Assembly: GCA_905181765.1 (NCBI GenBank)
Contig: CAJIYW010000006.1
Coordinates: forward strand, 124,001 to 188,000
DNA length: 64,000 nt
Reading direction: 5' to 3'
DNA from: Flavobacteriales bacterium UBA6772
GTDB taxonomy: Bacteria; Bacteroidota; Bacteroidia; Flavobacteriales; Flavobacteriaceae
Every line of letters begins with the position of its first letter. Position 1 is the first letter of the stretch. Position numbers and translations under genes: made by a program. This document shows, piece after piece, positions 8,530 through 17,393 of the stretch. The notes under the pieces were generated by a model. The model made no database searches and had not been told where the DNA came from. It saw only the letters and a list, made by a program, of their open reading frames with translations.

Positions 8530-10497
8530 ATGAGCGAAAATAAAAAAGAAAATAATAAAAATGAGCCTAAATTCAAGATGAATTCTTACTGGATTTATGG
8601 TGCGGTAATACTACTTTTAATTGGATTTCAGTTTTTTAGTAGTGGTGATTTAGCAACGCAAAGTATTTCTAAAAATGAATTTAGTGAAGTTTTAAGAGAT
8701 AATGATATTTCTAAAATTATTGTAGTAAACAATAATGTTGCTCAAATCTTCATCAAAGAAGAAGCGATGAAGAAATCTAAATATCAAAAATTAGTAAATT
8801 CTACCTTTTATAGAAAAGGTGCTTCTTTGTACGAATATAATTTTGGTGATTTACAAAATTTTGAAAATGATTTAGCAAAAGCTAAAAAAGAAACTGACTT
8901 AACCTTCGATTTAAAAAACGAAAGCAGAACTAGTATGGTAGATACCTTTATAGGCTTCTTACCTTTTATCATCTTAATTGGTGTGTGGTTGTTCTTTATG
9001 AAAAGAATGTCTGGTGGTGGTTCTGGAGCTGGTGGTGGAGGTCAAATTTTCAACATAGGTAAATCGAAAGCGAAGTTATTTGACAAAGACACTAAAGTAA
9101 AAACAACTTTTGCTAATGTTGCTGGTTTAGAAGGTGCAAAAGAAGAGGTACAAGAAATTGTAGATTTCTTGAAAAATCCAGAAAAATACACCTCATTAGG
9201 TGGTAAAATTCCAAAAGGTGCTTTATTAGTAGGCCCTCCAGGAACTGGTAAAACATTATTAGCCAAAGCAGTTGCTGGTGAAGCAGATGTTCCTTTTTTC
9301 TCTCTATCTGGTTCAGATTTTGTAGAAATGTTTGTAGGTGTTGGTGCTTCTAGGGTTAGAGATTTATTTAAACAAGCTGCACAGAAATCGCCTTCAATAA
9401 TTTTTATTGATGAGATTGATGCTGTGGGTAGAGCTCGTGGAAAAAATAGTATGACTGGGGGTAATGATGAACGTGAAAACACGTTAAATCAATTATTAAC
9501 AGAAATGGATGGTTTTGGCACAGATACAAATGTAATTGTAATTGCTGCGACCAATAGAGCCGATGTTTTAGATAGCGCACTATTGCGTGCTGGACGTTTT
9601 GATAGACAGATTTATGTAGACTTACCGAATATTAACGAGAGAAAAGAAATTTTTGAAGTTCATATAAAACCTCTAAAATTAGCAGAAGACGTTAAAATTG
9701 AATTCTTAGCACAACAAACTCCTGGTTTTTCTGGTGCAGACATTGCAAACATGTGTAATGAAGCTGCATTAATAGCAGCTAGACATGGTAAAAAAGCAAT
9801 TCATCATCAAGATTTCTTAGATGCCGTAGATAGAATTGTTGGTGGTTTAGAAAAGAAAAATAAAGTAATTACACCAAAAGAAAAAGAAGTTATTGCTTTT
9901 CATGAAGCAGGTCATGCAACGGTAAGTTGGATGTTAGAACACGCTGCTCCTTTGGTAAAAGTAACAATTGTACCAAGAGGACAATCTTTAGGCGCTGCAT
10001 GGTATTTACCTGCAGAAAGATTAATTGTGCAAACAGAACAAATGTTAGACGAAATGTGTGCTACTTTAGGCGGTAGAGCTGCAGAAAAAGTAATTTTTAA
10101 TAAGATTTCTACAGGTGCATTAAGCGATTTAGAAAAAGTAACCAAACAGGCAAGAGCCATGGTTACAGTATATGGTTTAAACGAAAAAGTTGGAAATATA
10201 ACGTATTATGATTCCTCTGGAAATGATTCTTTTGTAAAGCCTTACAGTGATGATACTGCGAAAACAATTGATACAGAAATTTCTAGTATGATTGAAGCGC
10301 AATATGCAAGAGCAATTGACTTGCTAGATAATAATAAAGAGAAGTTAACAATACTAGCAAAACTGCTTTTAGAGAAAGAGGTTATATTTAAAGACGACTT
10401 AGAAAAAGTTTTCGGAAAAAGACCTTTTGATGAAGTTGAAGAAAACATTGAAGAAGAAGTAAAGGTTTCTCCGGTAGAAAAAGATACTGAGGAATAA
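8530..10497 (+). CDS. ftsH: ATP-dependent zinc metalloprotease FtsH
   Basis: A 655-residue inner-membrane AAA+ protease that degrades unfolded membrane proteins and short-lived regulators. Two membrane segments lie near residues 21-38 and 142-157, and the periplasmic part is between them. The AAA+ domain has Walker A GPPGTGKT (about residue 236), Walker [10 protein letters not shown], and the second region of homology [21 protein letters not shown]. The protease domain has HEAGH at about residue 458 and the third zinc ligand in SDLEKVT. The C-terminal tail is acidic ([13 protein letters not shown]). Length and motifs are normal. The next gene begins 18 bases after the stop. Confidence 0.97.
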   Translation: MSENKKENNKNEPKFKMNSYWIYGAVILLLIGFQFFSSGDLATQSISKNEFSEVLRDNDISKIIVVNNNVAQIFIKEEAMKKSKYQKLVNSTFYRKGASLYEYNFGDLQNFENDLAKAKKETDLTFDLKNESRTSMVDTFIGFLPFIILIGVWLFFMKRMSGGGSGAGGGGQIFNIGKSKAKLFDKDTKVKTTFANVAGLEGAKEEVQEIVDFLKNPEKYTSLGGKIPKGALLVGPPGTGKTLLAKAVAGEADVPFFSLSGSDFVEMFVGVGASRVRDLFKQAAQKSPSIIFIDEIDAVGRARGKNSMTGGNDERENTLNQLLTEMDGFGTDTNVIVIAATNRADVLDSALLRAGRFDRQIYVDLPNINERKEIFEVHIKPLKLAEDVKIEFLAQQTPGFSGADIANMCNEAALIAARHGKKAIHHQDFLDAVDRIVGGLEKKNKVITPKEKEVIAFHEAGHATVSWMLEHAAPLVKVTIVPRGQSLGAAWYLPAERLIVQTEQMLDEMCATLGGRAAEKVIFNKISTGALSDLEKVTKQARAMVTVYGLNEKVGNITYYDSSGNDSFVKPYSDDTAKTIDTEISSMIEAQYARAIDLLDNNKEKLTILAKLLLEKEVIFKDDLEKVFGKRPFDEVEENIEEEVKVSPVEKDTEE

Positions 10498-10515
10498 TTT
10501 AACATTCCACAATTA

Positions 10516-11100
10516 ATGAAATATTTAAAGAAGCTATTTAACATATCTAATAAAGAAGCGAAAGAAGTTCAAAAACAAGAAGTTGATTTGTCTTTAGATG
10601 ATTTATTTGTGTATAATTTCATAAAGAAAGGCGGTAAATTTCTTTACTGCTTGGAAAAAGATGAAATTTTTGAAAATGTTAAAAACATCTTATTAGAAAA
10701 TAAGTGGAAAAGCTTATTGGTTATGAATCCTAAATTAATTACTTTTTTAAATGAAAAAGAAATATACATAGATCAAAACCATAAAAAATCAATTCCTTTT
10801 TTTACCACTTGCGAGCATTTAATTGCAGATCGTGGAAATATTTTATTTTCTTCAAATCAATTAAAAAGCACTAAACTATCAGAATTTTCTGAAAACTTTA
10901 TTGTCTTCGCAACAACAAGTCAGTTAGTTCAAAACACAGGTGAAGGCTTAACCGGCATAAAGACCAATTGTAAGAATGCACTACCTACTAACATTTCAGC
11001 CGTAAAAGACTTTGAAATTAATAAAGAAGATGATACTTCCTTGAATTTTGGCAACAGTAGTACAAAAAACTTATATTTACTTTTATTAGAAGATTTATAA
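10516..11100 (+). CDS. LUD domain protein (LutC/YkgG-like)
   Basis: A 194-residue protein of the LUD family, related to LutC of the lactate-utilisation complex. Visible features are the YNFIKKGGKFLYC opening of the fold near residue 33, the internal ITTCEHLIADRGNIL-like strand region (residues 96-113) and the ligand-loop-like TGEGLTGIKTNC near residue 140. No lutA or lutB partner is present here. The gene sits between ftsH and cdsA, with 1 base before cdsA, as in other flavobacteria, so a role tied to membrane biogenesis or quality control is possible but unproven. The biochemical role of this stand-alone version is unknown. Confidence 0.75.
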   Translation: MKYLKKLFNISNKEAKEVQKQEVDLSLDDLFVYNFIKKGGKFLYCLEKDEIFENVKNILLENKWKSLLVMNPKLITFLNEKEIYIDQNHKKSIPFFTTCEHLIADRGNILFSSNQLKSTKLSEFSENFIVFATTSQLVQNTGEGLTGIKTNCKNALPTNISAVKDFEINKEDDTSLNFGNSSTKNLYLLLLEDL

Positions 11101-11101
11101 T

Positions 11102-11905
11102 ATGAGCAACCTTTTAAAAAGGAGTTTTTCTGGAATTATTTTTGTTTTATTTTTTTTAACTGCAATTCTTTTCTCAGAAACGTCTTTCGTCATACTAATA
11201 TCTCTTTTTGGAATCGTTGCCATTTGGGAACTTTCTAAAATGACAAACTTTAAAAGCTCAATTACCTATATCTTATTTGGCCTTACCTTATTTTTAATGC
11301 TCAAAAGACCTAATAGTTATGCAATTTCACTTATTTTAGGTATAAATATACTCTCTTCATGCTACCTTATATTTCAACTTTTTAGAAAAAAAGAAATTAT
11401 ATATACCACCGAGAGAGAAAAGTTAGGTTTAACTATTAGATATTTAATTTTCTCATTTTGTTTTTTAATTTTATTACCGTTTCACGATGAAAGTTACGCA
11501 CCTTATTTAATGATCTCTGTATTGGTTCTTATTTGGGTAAATGATAGTTTTGCTTTTATCGTTGGAAAAAACTTTGGCAAAAGAAAATTATTTGTTTCTG
11601 TTTCGCCTAAAAAAACTATTGAAGGATTTATTGGTGGCTTTATTTGCGCACTAATAACAGCATACATTATCAGTATTAGTAGTTTAAACTCAACAAAATT
11701 TTCTTTAATTAATTGGTTTATCATCGCAGCAATTGTATCTATTATTGGTACTATTGGAGATTTGGTGGAATCTAAATTAAAAAGACAAGCAAACATAAAA
11801 GATAGTGGCACGATAATGCCAGGTCACGGAGGTATTTTAGATAGGCTAGATAGCTTGTTATTTGCTGCTCCATTTGTATATTTGTATATTAATTTTATTA
11901 TTTAA
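11102..11905 (+). CDS. cdsA: Phosphatidate cytidylyltransferase
   Basis: A 267-residue integral membrane enzyme making CDP-diacylglycerol from phosphatidate and CTP, the branch point for bacterial phospholipids. About seven to eight membrane segments are visible. The CDS signature lies in the C-terminal third: SPKKTIEGFIGG near residue 173 and the closing GDLVESKLKRQANIKDSGTIMPGHGGILDRLDS (residues 218-251), with the metal-binding aspartates. It is followed after 2 bases by psd, so the CDP-diacylglycerol and phosphatidylethanolamine steps are made from one transcript. A phosphatidylserine synthase gene, which would link them, is not in this window. Confidence 0.95.
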   Translation: MSNLLKRSFSGIIFVLFFLTAILFSETSFVILISLFGIVAIWELSKMTNFKSSITYILFGLTLFLMLKRPNSYAISLILGINILSSCYLIFQLFRKKEIIYTTEREKLGLTIRYLIFSFCFLILLPFHDESYAPYLMISVLVLIWVNDSFAFIVGKNFGKRKLFVSVSPKKTIEGFIGGFICALITAYIISISSLNSTKFSLINWFIIAAIVSIIGTIGDLVESKLKRQANIKDSGTIMPGHGGILDRLDSLLFAAPFVYLYINFII

Positions 11906-11907
11906 GT

Positions 11908-12564
11908 ATGATTCGTTTTCACAAAGAAGGGTATAAGATTATTGTTATTGCTTTTATTTTATCTATTACAGGAATATTATTAGCAGAAAAAATTATTGAA
12001 ATTATTTGGGTTGTAAAAGCAATTCAAATAGCAATCTTAGCTTTCTTATTTATTGTATTGCAATTTTTTAGAAATCCAAAAAGAGCTACAAATTTAAATG
12101 AAAACACTATTATTGCTCCAGTAGATGGTAAAGTGGTGGTTATTGAAGAAGTTGAAGAACCAGAATATTTTAAAGATAAAAGATTACAGGTTTCTATATT
12201 CATGTCTCCAATTAATGTGCACGTTACAAGATATGCAATGAGCGGCGTAGTAAAATATAGTAAATATCATCCTGGAAAATATTTAGTTGCTTGGCACCCT
12301 AAAGCATCTTCAGAAAACGAAAGAACAACAATCGTTTTAGATAATAAAATCTTTGGCGAAGTGTTATACAGACAAATTGCAGGCGCCTTAGCTAAAAGGA
12401 TTGTAAATTATGCTAAAGAAGGTACTGAAGTAATTCAAGGTGCAGACGCAGGTTTTATTAAATTTGGATCTAGAGTAGATTTATATCTACCAATTGGTAC
12501 AAAACTAACCATAAAACTTGGTGATGTAGTAAAAGGAGGGACACAAGTAGTTGCAAAAAAATAA
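11908..12564 (+). CDS. psd: Phosphatidylserine decarboxylase proenzyme
   Basis: A 218-residue short-type phosphatidylserine decarboxylase that makes phosphatidylethanolamine at the inner membrane. Two membrane helices occupy residues 10-50. The family motifs are IIAPVDGKVV (about residue 70), MSPINVHVTRYAMSGVV (about 97) and the self-cleavage site FIKFGSRVDL near residue 190. There the chain is cut between Gly and Ser and the serine becomes the pyruvoyl cofactor. All key residues are present and the length is normal. The gene lies 2 bases after cdsA and 2 bases before the acyl-CoA-binding protein gene. Confidence 0.95.
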   Translation: MIRFHKEGYKIIVIAFILSITGILLAEKIIEIIWVVKAIQIAILAFLFIVLQFFRNPKRATNLNENTIIAPVDGKVVVIEEVEEPEYFKDKRLQVSIFMSPINVHVTRYAMSGVVKYSKYHPGKYLVAWHPKASSENERTTIVLDNKIFGEVLYRQIAGALAKRIVNYAKEGTEVIQGADAGFIKFGSRVDLYLPIGTKLTIKLGDVVKGGTQVVAKK

Positions 12565-12566
12565 AT

Positions 12567-12833
12567 ATGGATTCTGATTTGGACATAGCGTTTAAAAAAG
12601 CTTTTATTGAAATTTCAAAACTAAAGGAAGCTGTAGCACCAGATGTTATGCTAAAACTTTATGCATATAATAAACACGCTAATTTTGGAAGCAACTCTCC
12701 CCATTACGAAAAATTGGATGTTAGGAATGCATTTAAAGTAAATGCATGGATGCAAATAAAAGACATGTCTTCTAACGATGCGAAACAAGAATATATCAAA
12801 TTAGCAAAATCTTTATTAAGTAATAAAAAATAA
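12567..12833 (+). CDS. Acyl-CoA-binding protein
   Basis: An 88-residue protein that matches the small four-helix acyl-CoA-binding family (ACBP), which carries long-chain acyl-CoA esters in the cytosol. Recognisable are helix 1 (DLDIAFKKAFIEISKL), helix 2 with LKLYAYNKHANFG (normally LYxLYKQATxG) and helix 3 with KVNAWMQIKDMSSNDAKQEYI (normally KWDAWxxLKGxSxEEAxxxYI). The tyrosine and lysine acyl-CoA contacts are conserved. ACBPs are less common in bacteria than in eukaryotes but are usual in Flavobacteriia. Its place next to cdsA and psd suggests a role in lipid synthesis. Confidence 0.88.
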   Translation: MDSDLDIAFKKAFIEISKLKEAVAPDVMLKLYAYNKHANFGSNSPHYEKLDVRNAFKVNAWMQIKDMSSNDAKQEYIKLAKSLLSNKK

Positions 12834-12840
12834 AAAAATT

Positions 12841-13455
12841 ATGAAAAATTTATTTTTAGTATTATTAACAATTAGTTTAAGTACAAGTTTTACTTCTTGT
12901 AAATCTGATAAAAAAGAAACAATTTTATCTGAAGCTAAACAAAACGCAACTTTTTCAATAGAGAAAGCGGCAAGCGAAATTAACTTTACCGCTTATAAGT
13001 TTACAGAAAAAAAGGGTGTTGGTGGACAATTTAGACATGTAGATATTACTTCCGGTGGTTTTGGAAATACAATTAAAGAAGCAATACATAATGCTGAATT
13101 TTCAATTCCAGTAAAGAGTCTTTTTACAAAAGATTCAAGTAGAGACTATAAAATTCAAAAATTTTTCTTTGGTGTAATGAGTGATACTAAATTACTTTCT
13201 GGTAAATTAATGATTGAAAATGATTCTATTGGAGCTGCAGTTATCAAAATGAATGGTATTTCTGAAAAAGTGCCTTTTAAATATACCATTACAGACAATA
13301 CTTTTGCAATGAATGCTACTATGGACATTAACAATTGGGATGCATTAGATGCTTTAGCTTCCTTAAATAAAATTTGTGAGATTTTGCATACGGGTGCAGA
13401 CGGAATATCTAAAACTTGGAGCGATGTTGCTTTAAACATTTCTACGAAATTTTAA
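12841..13455 (+). CDS. YceI family lipoprotein
   Basis: A 204-residue secreted protein with a lipoprotein signal (hydrophobic run ending SFTSC at about residue 20). A YceI-like lipocalin barrel follows, from NATFSIEKAASEINFTAYKF onward. The YceI fold binds amphiphiles such as polyisoprenoids. The usual GxF...G pattern appears as KKGVGGQFRHVDITSGGFG near residue 58. It is the last gene of the ftsH-cdsA-psd run, 7 bases after the ACBP gene, and ends just before a strong inverted repeat that should stop transcription. Ligand unknown. Confidence 0.85.
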   Translation: MKNLFLVLLTISLSTSFTSCKSDKKETILSEAKQNATFSIEKAASEINFTAYKFTEKKGVGGQFRHVDITSGGFGNTIKEAIHNAEFSIPVKSLFTKDSSRDYKIQKFFFGVMSDTKLLSGKLMIENDSIGAAVIKMNGISEKVPFKYTITDNTFAMNATMDINNWDALDALASLNKICEILHTGADGISKTWSDVALNISTKF

Positions 13456-13473
13456 TTTTTTATCTACAGTAAA

Positions 13474-13542
13474 AAAAAACTTGTAAACTAAAAAAATGAT
13501 AAAAAGTATTAGTTTATCATTTTTTTAGTTTACAAGTTTTTT
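13474..13542. terminator. Bidirectional terminator, perfect 30-bp inverted repeat
   Basis: Left arm 13474-13503 and right arm 13513-13542 are exact reverse complements over 30 bases, separated by a 9-base loop. The arms begin and end with A-runs and T-runs, so both strands give a stem followed by a U-tract. It lies between the convergent yceI-like and TIGR01777 genes. The right arm also encodes the last codons and stop of the minus-strand gene. Confidence 0.9.
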
Positions 13543-14405
13543 AAAGCTGATGCTAGCTCTTGATATTTAAATATAAACCCTTTTTTCGATATTTTATCTG
13601 AAGATAACCTACTACCATGTAAAAGGATAATTGCCAATTCTCCAAAAACTAATTTCAATAAGAAACCAGGAACTGCTATTGGTAAATAAGGTTTTTTAAT
13701 AGCTTTAGCTAATGTTTTTGAAAAAGTCCTACTGGTATGGAATTCTGGAGAAACCGTATTGTAAACCCCTTCAAAATCCTCTTCAACCGCTTTAATATAT
13801 AGGTTGCATAAGTCATCTATATGAATCCAAGCCATATATTGATTTCCTGAACCTAAAGGGGAAATAATCGGTGTTCTCATTTTTTCTAAAGCACCTCCTG
13901 TTTTAGACAGAACAACACCAGTTCTTAAAATAGTTACAGGAATATTTAACTCTTTAAACTGATTGGCTGCTGCCTCCCATTTTCGACAAACTCGACCTAA
14001 AAAATCACTACCTACAGCGTCTGACTCCTTAAAAACTTTGGCAGTGGTTTGTGCACCATAGTAATTACTACCAGATGCAGAAATAAATCCTTTTAAAGGA
14101 ATGTTTTGCACTTTAATTTTGTCAAATATTAAATTAGCAGTTGCCACTCTGCTATTTACAATAACTTCTTTTCTTTCTTTTGTCCAACGTTTGTCGGCAA
14201 TTCCTGCCCCTGCCAAATGAATAATATAATCAATATTCTCTATGGCTTTATCATCTACGAAACCTTTAGAAAAATCCCATTTGAATTCATTTTCATTTTT
14301 AGGGTTTCTACTTAAAATTCTAACCTCATGATTTTTTTCAGTCAACAATGCTGTTAACCTTCTACCTACCAAACCTGTTCCACCAGTAACTAATATTTTC
14401 GCCAT
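13530..14405 (-). CDS. TIGR01777 family NAD-dependent epimerase (YfcH/SDR39U1-like)
   Basis: A 291-residue extended short-chain dehydrogenase of the YfcH/TIGR01777 type. The dinucleotide-binding motif GGTGLVGRRL is at residues 8-17 and the second part HLAGAGIADKRW near 66. SASGSNYYGAQ near 110 occupies the active-site region with Tyr. The C-terminal DUF1731 segment (LLKLVFGELAIILLHGSRLSSDKISKKGFIFKY, residues 248-280) is typical. Homologues affect cell division or lipid handling, but the substrate is unknown. The stop codon lies inside the right arm of the 30-bp palindrome. Confidence 0.9.
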   Translation of the reverse strand: MAKILVTGGTGLVGRRLTALLTEKNHEVRILSRNPKNENEFKWDFSKGFVDDKAIENIDYIIHLAGAGIADKRWTKERKEVIVNSRVATANLIFDKIKVQNIPLKGFISASGSNYYGAQTTAKVFKESDAVGSDFLGRVCRKWEAAANQFKELNIPVTILRTGVVLSKTGGALEKMRTPIISPLGSGNQYMAWIHIDDLCNLYIKAVEEDFEGVYNTVSPEFHTSRTFSKTLAKAIKKPYLPIAVPGFLLKLVFGELAIILLHGSRLSSDKISKKGFIFKYQELASALKNL

Positions 14406-14633
14406 TTGGTAAAGATAAAAAAAGCACGATTCAAAAGATTATAGTTTGTATAAATAATATTTATTATAATTATATTTTTCTCTTATTTAATTCGATATCA
14501 ATGTTATTTTAAAGTTTATTTTCATCTTTAATCAAACTAAAGCTATCCAAATATAAAAATTTACAATTGACCTATCTATTAAAGCTATGTGAATATTTTT
14601 TTAAGCTCTTAATAAATCCGTATTTTTAACGCA

Positions 14634-15758
14634 ATGAAAAATAACAAAAAAAGAAAAGGTTTTGTCTTTAAAACGTACGAAGCGAAAAACCAATCTCCTT
14701 TTGAAAAACTATTTGAAATTTTCAAGGAGCTAATTACTCATACCTCTGGCGATTTTGACGAGGCAATAGATTGGATGCGTTCTTTAGATTTAGAATATAG
14801 CTTGACAGACAAAAACTATACTATTGATGATTTTGTAGAAGATTTAAAAAAGAAAGGGTATATAAAAGAGGAAGTAAAAGGAGATGGAACAGGTGGTACA
14901 AAAATTACCCCGAAAACAGAACGTGCAATAAGACAGCAAGCGTTAAATCATATTTTTGGGAAAATTAAAAGAAGTGGTGCTGGAAATCATAAAAGTAAAT
15001 CTCCAGGAATAGGAGACGAACATACAGGCGACTTGAGAGCGTATCAATTTGGTGACTCTTTAGATAAAGTGTCTATTACAGAGAGTATTAAGAATGCTCA
15101 AATTAATAATGGCTTAGATAATTTTAACTTAACAGAAAACGATTTGGTCGTGGAAGAAACACTTCACAAAAGCCAAATGAGTACTGTTTTAATGATAGAC
15201 ATTAGTCATTCTATGATTCTATACGGTGAAGATAGAATTACACCTGCCAAAAAAGTAGCAATGGCTTTAGCAGAATTAATTACAACTCGCTACCCAAAAG
15301 ATACCTTGGATATTATTGTTTTTGGAAACGATGCTTGGTCTATAAAAATTAAAGATTTACCATATTTACAAGTAGGTCCTTATCACACAAATACGGTTGC
15401 TGGTTTAAATTTAGCGATGGATTTACTGCGAAGAAAAAGAAACACCAACAAACAAATTTTTATGATTACTGATGGGAAACCAAGTTGCTTGCGCTTACCA
15501 GATGGCCAATATTATAAGAATAGTAATGGTTTAGACGAACACATTGTAAATAAATGTTATGCAATGGCTCAGCAGGCAAGAAAACTACACATTCCAATTA
15601 CCACTTTTATGATTGCTCAAGATCCTTATCTAATGCAGTTTATTAGGGCATTCACAAAAGCAAACCAAGGAAAAGCATTTTATACAGGTTTAAAAGGTTT
15701 AGGGGAAATGATTTTTGAAGATTACGAAACGAATAGAAAAAAAAGAATTAAAGGATAA
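14634..15758 (+). CDS. VWA domain protein partner of an AAA+ chelatase-like ATPase
   Basis: A 374-residue protein with a von Willebrand factor A domain in its C-terminal half. The metal-ion-dependent adhesion site is complete: DISHS near residue 187, a threonine in the middle loop, and TDGKP near 282. The first ~170 residues are charged and contain TKITPKTERAIRQQALNHIF, typical of this cobaltochelatase-like/YehP family. It pairs with the AAA+ ATPase 61 bases downstream; together they probably form a MoxR/VWA-type machine for metal insertion or protein remodelling, as proposed for related pairs. The target is unknown. The 228-base spacer upstream has no further gene; a TATTTTTA element lies at about 14621. 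Confidence 0.82.
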   Translation: MKNNKKRKGFVFKTYEAKNQSPFEKLFEIFKELITHTSGDFDEAIDWMRSLDLEYSLTDKNYTIDDFVEDLKKKGYIKEEVKGDGTGGTKITPKTERAIRQQALNHIFGKIKRSGAGNHKSKSPGIGDEHTGDLRAYQFGDSLDKVSITESIKNAQINNGLDNFNLTENDLVVEETLHKSQMSTVLMIDISHSMILYGEDRITPAKKVAMALAELITTRYPKDTLDIIVFGNDAWSIKIKDLPYLQVGPYHTNTVAGLNLAMDLLRRKRNTNKQIFMITDGKPSCLRLPDGQYYKNSNGLDEHIVNKCYAMAQQARKLHIPITTFMIAQDPYLMQFIRAFTKANQGKAFYTGLKGLGEMIFEDYETNRKKRIKG

Positions 15759-15819
15759 TAATAAGTTACAAAATTGCAAAATAAAGAAGTTGTAAAGTTT
15801 GTTTTAGATTAAATAAAAT

Positions 15820-17286
15820 ATGAATATAAGTAAGTTAAAAACATTAGGACAATTAGTGAAATCTGGATATACATCGAGATCTATTAAAGACGAGTTACGA
15901 GAAAATCTTATTAGTAAAATAATGAGTAAAGAAACTGTTTTTAAAGGAGTTCATGGTTATGAAAATACCGTAATTCCTGAATTAGAAAGAGCTATTTTAA
16001 GCAAGCATAATATTAATTTATTAGGTTTACGAGGACAAGCAAAAACGCGTTTGGCAAGATTGATGGTCAATTTATTAGATGAATATATTCCCGTTGTAGA
16101 AGGTTCTGAAATTAATGATGATCCACTGCACCCAATTTCAAGATTTGCGATTGAAACAATCAAAGAAAAAGGAGATAATACACCTATTTTCTGGATGCAC
16201 AGAGACGAGCGTTTTGCAGAAAAACTAGCAACACCAGATGTTACTGTTGCAGATATTATTGGTGATGTTGATCCTATAAAAGCAGCAAACTTAAAGTTAA
16301 GTTATGCAGATGATAGGGTGCTTCATTATGGGATGATCCCAAGAGCTAACAGATGTATTTTTGTAATTAATGAATTACCAGACTTACAAGCCAGAATTCA
16401 GGTAGCATTATTTAATATTTTACAAGAAGGTGATATTCAAATTAGAGGATTTAAAATGCGTCTAAATTTAGACATGCAATTTATTTTTACCGCAAATCCA
16501 GAAGACTATACCAATAGAGGAAGTATTGTTACCCCTTTAAAAGACAGAATTGGTTCGCAAATCTTAACACACTATCCTGAAGACATAGAAACTGCAAAAA
16601 CAATAACACAGCAAGAAACAAATAAGGCAAGTGCTCAGAAAGAATTTATAGATGTGCCAGAGCTATCTAAAGATTTATTAGAGCAAATAGTATTCGAAGC
16701 TAGAGATAGTGAATATATAGATGCTAAAAGTGGCGTTAGTGCGCGTTTAAGTATTTCTGCATTTGAGAATTTATTAAGTACAGCAGAAAGAAGAGCCTTA
16801 TTATCTGGAGATGAGAAAACAATGATTCGCTTAAGTGATTTTGATGGAATTATTCCAGCCATTACTGGAAAGGTAGAATTAGTATATGAAGGAGAACAAG
16901 AGGGTGCTCACGTGGTTGCTGATGGTCTGATTAAAAAAGCAGTAACAACATTATTTCCTATTTATTTTCCTGAAATTAAAAAATTAGAAAAACAAGGTGA
17001 AGAAACACCTTATGATGATATTATTTCTTGGTTCTTTAATACAGAAGAAGATTTTGAATTATTAGATGATCATACTGAAGAACAGTACAAAGCAGAATTA
17101 GATAAAGTAAAACCTTTAGATCAATTTATAAAAGAACAACAGCCAAATATGAATGAAGCAGATACTTATTTCATGAAAGAATTTATATTGTGGGCTTTAG
17201 TAGAATTTAAAAAATTAAGCAAATATCGTTTTGCTGAAGGAACGCAGTTTAAAGATCCTTATGGTAGTTTTATAAGTGGCCTGTAA
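15820..17286 (+). CDS. AAA+ ATPase, magnesium-chelatase/MoxR-like
   Basis: A 488-residue AAA+ protein in the magnesium-chelatase-like group. The Walker A is unusual: GLRGQAKT (about residues 69-76) has Ala where Gly normally precedes Lys. The Walker B reads FVINELPDL (about residues 183-191), with Asn in place of the usual Asp. The sensor-like FTANPEDYTNRGSIVTPLKDRIGSQ (residues 225-249) includes the arginine finger region. The pairing with the upstream VWA gene resembles BchI/BchD- or RavA/ViaA-type systems. No bacteriochlorophyll genes are present, so a chelatase role is unlikely. It is followed by a clear terminator shared with the convergent peptidase gene. Confidence 0.83.
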   Translation: MNISKLKTLGQLVKSGYTSRSIKDELRENLISKIMSKETVFKGVHGYENTVIPELERAILSKHNINLLGLRGQAKTRLARLMVNLLDEYIPVVEGSEINDDPLHPISRFAIETIKEKGDNTPIFWMHRDERFAEKLATPDVTVADIIGDVDPIKAANLKLSYADDRVLHYGMIPRANRCIFVINELPDLQARIQVALFNILQEGDIQIRGFKMRLNLDMQFIFTANPEDYTNRGSIVTPLKDRIGSQILTHYPEDIETAKTITQQETNKASAQKEFIDVPELSKDLLEQIVFEARDSEYIDAKSGVSARLSISAFENLLSTAERRALLSGDEKTMIRLSDFDGIIPAITGKVELVYEGEQEGAHVVADGLIKKAVTTLFPIYFPEIKKLEKQGEETPYDDIISWFFNTEEDFELLDDHTEEQYKAELDKVKPLDQFIKEQQPNMNEADTYFMKEFILWALVEFKKLSKYRFAEGTQFKDPYGSFISGL

Positions 17287-17325
17287 TTGATTATCTATTT
17301 CCATGAAATTTAATATAAGTAACAC

Positions 17326-17355
17326 AAAACCGAATTATTTGTATAATTCGGTTTT
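17326..17355. terminator. Intrinsic terminator between AAA+ ATPase and M28 peptidase genes
   Basis: A 13-bp stem (arms 17326-17338 and 17343-17355, core AACCGAATTAT) with a 4-base loop and a long T-run on the plus strand. It lies between convergent genes and can serve both. Confidence 0.85.
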
Positions 17356-17393
17356 TTTTAGTTCCTATGTTTTATATGTAACGAACGAATCTA

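Noticed and set aside
14406..14633. Possible small RNA or tRNA in the spacer before the VWA gene
   Set aside because: The spacer is AT-rich with no cloverleaf, no conserved T-loop sequence and no strong hairpin.
15820..17286. Magnesium chelatase for bacteriochlorophyll
   Set aside because: The VWA/AAA+ pair resembles BchI/BchD only in general; no other bacteriochlorophyll genes are present.
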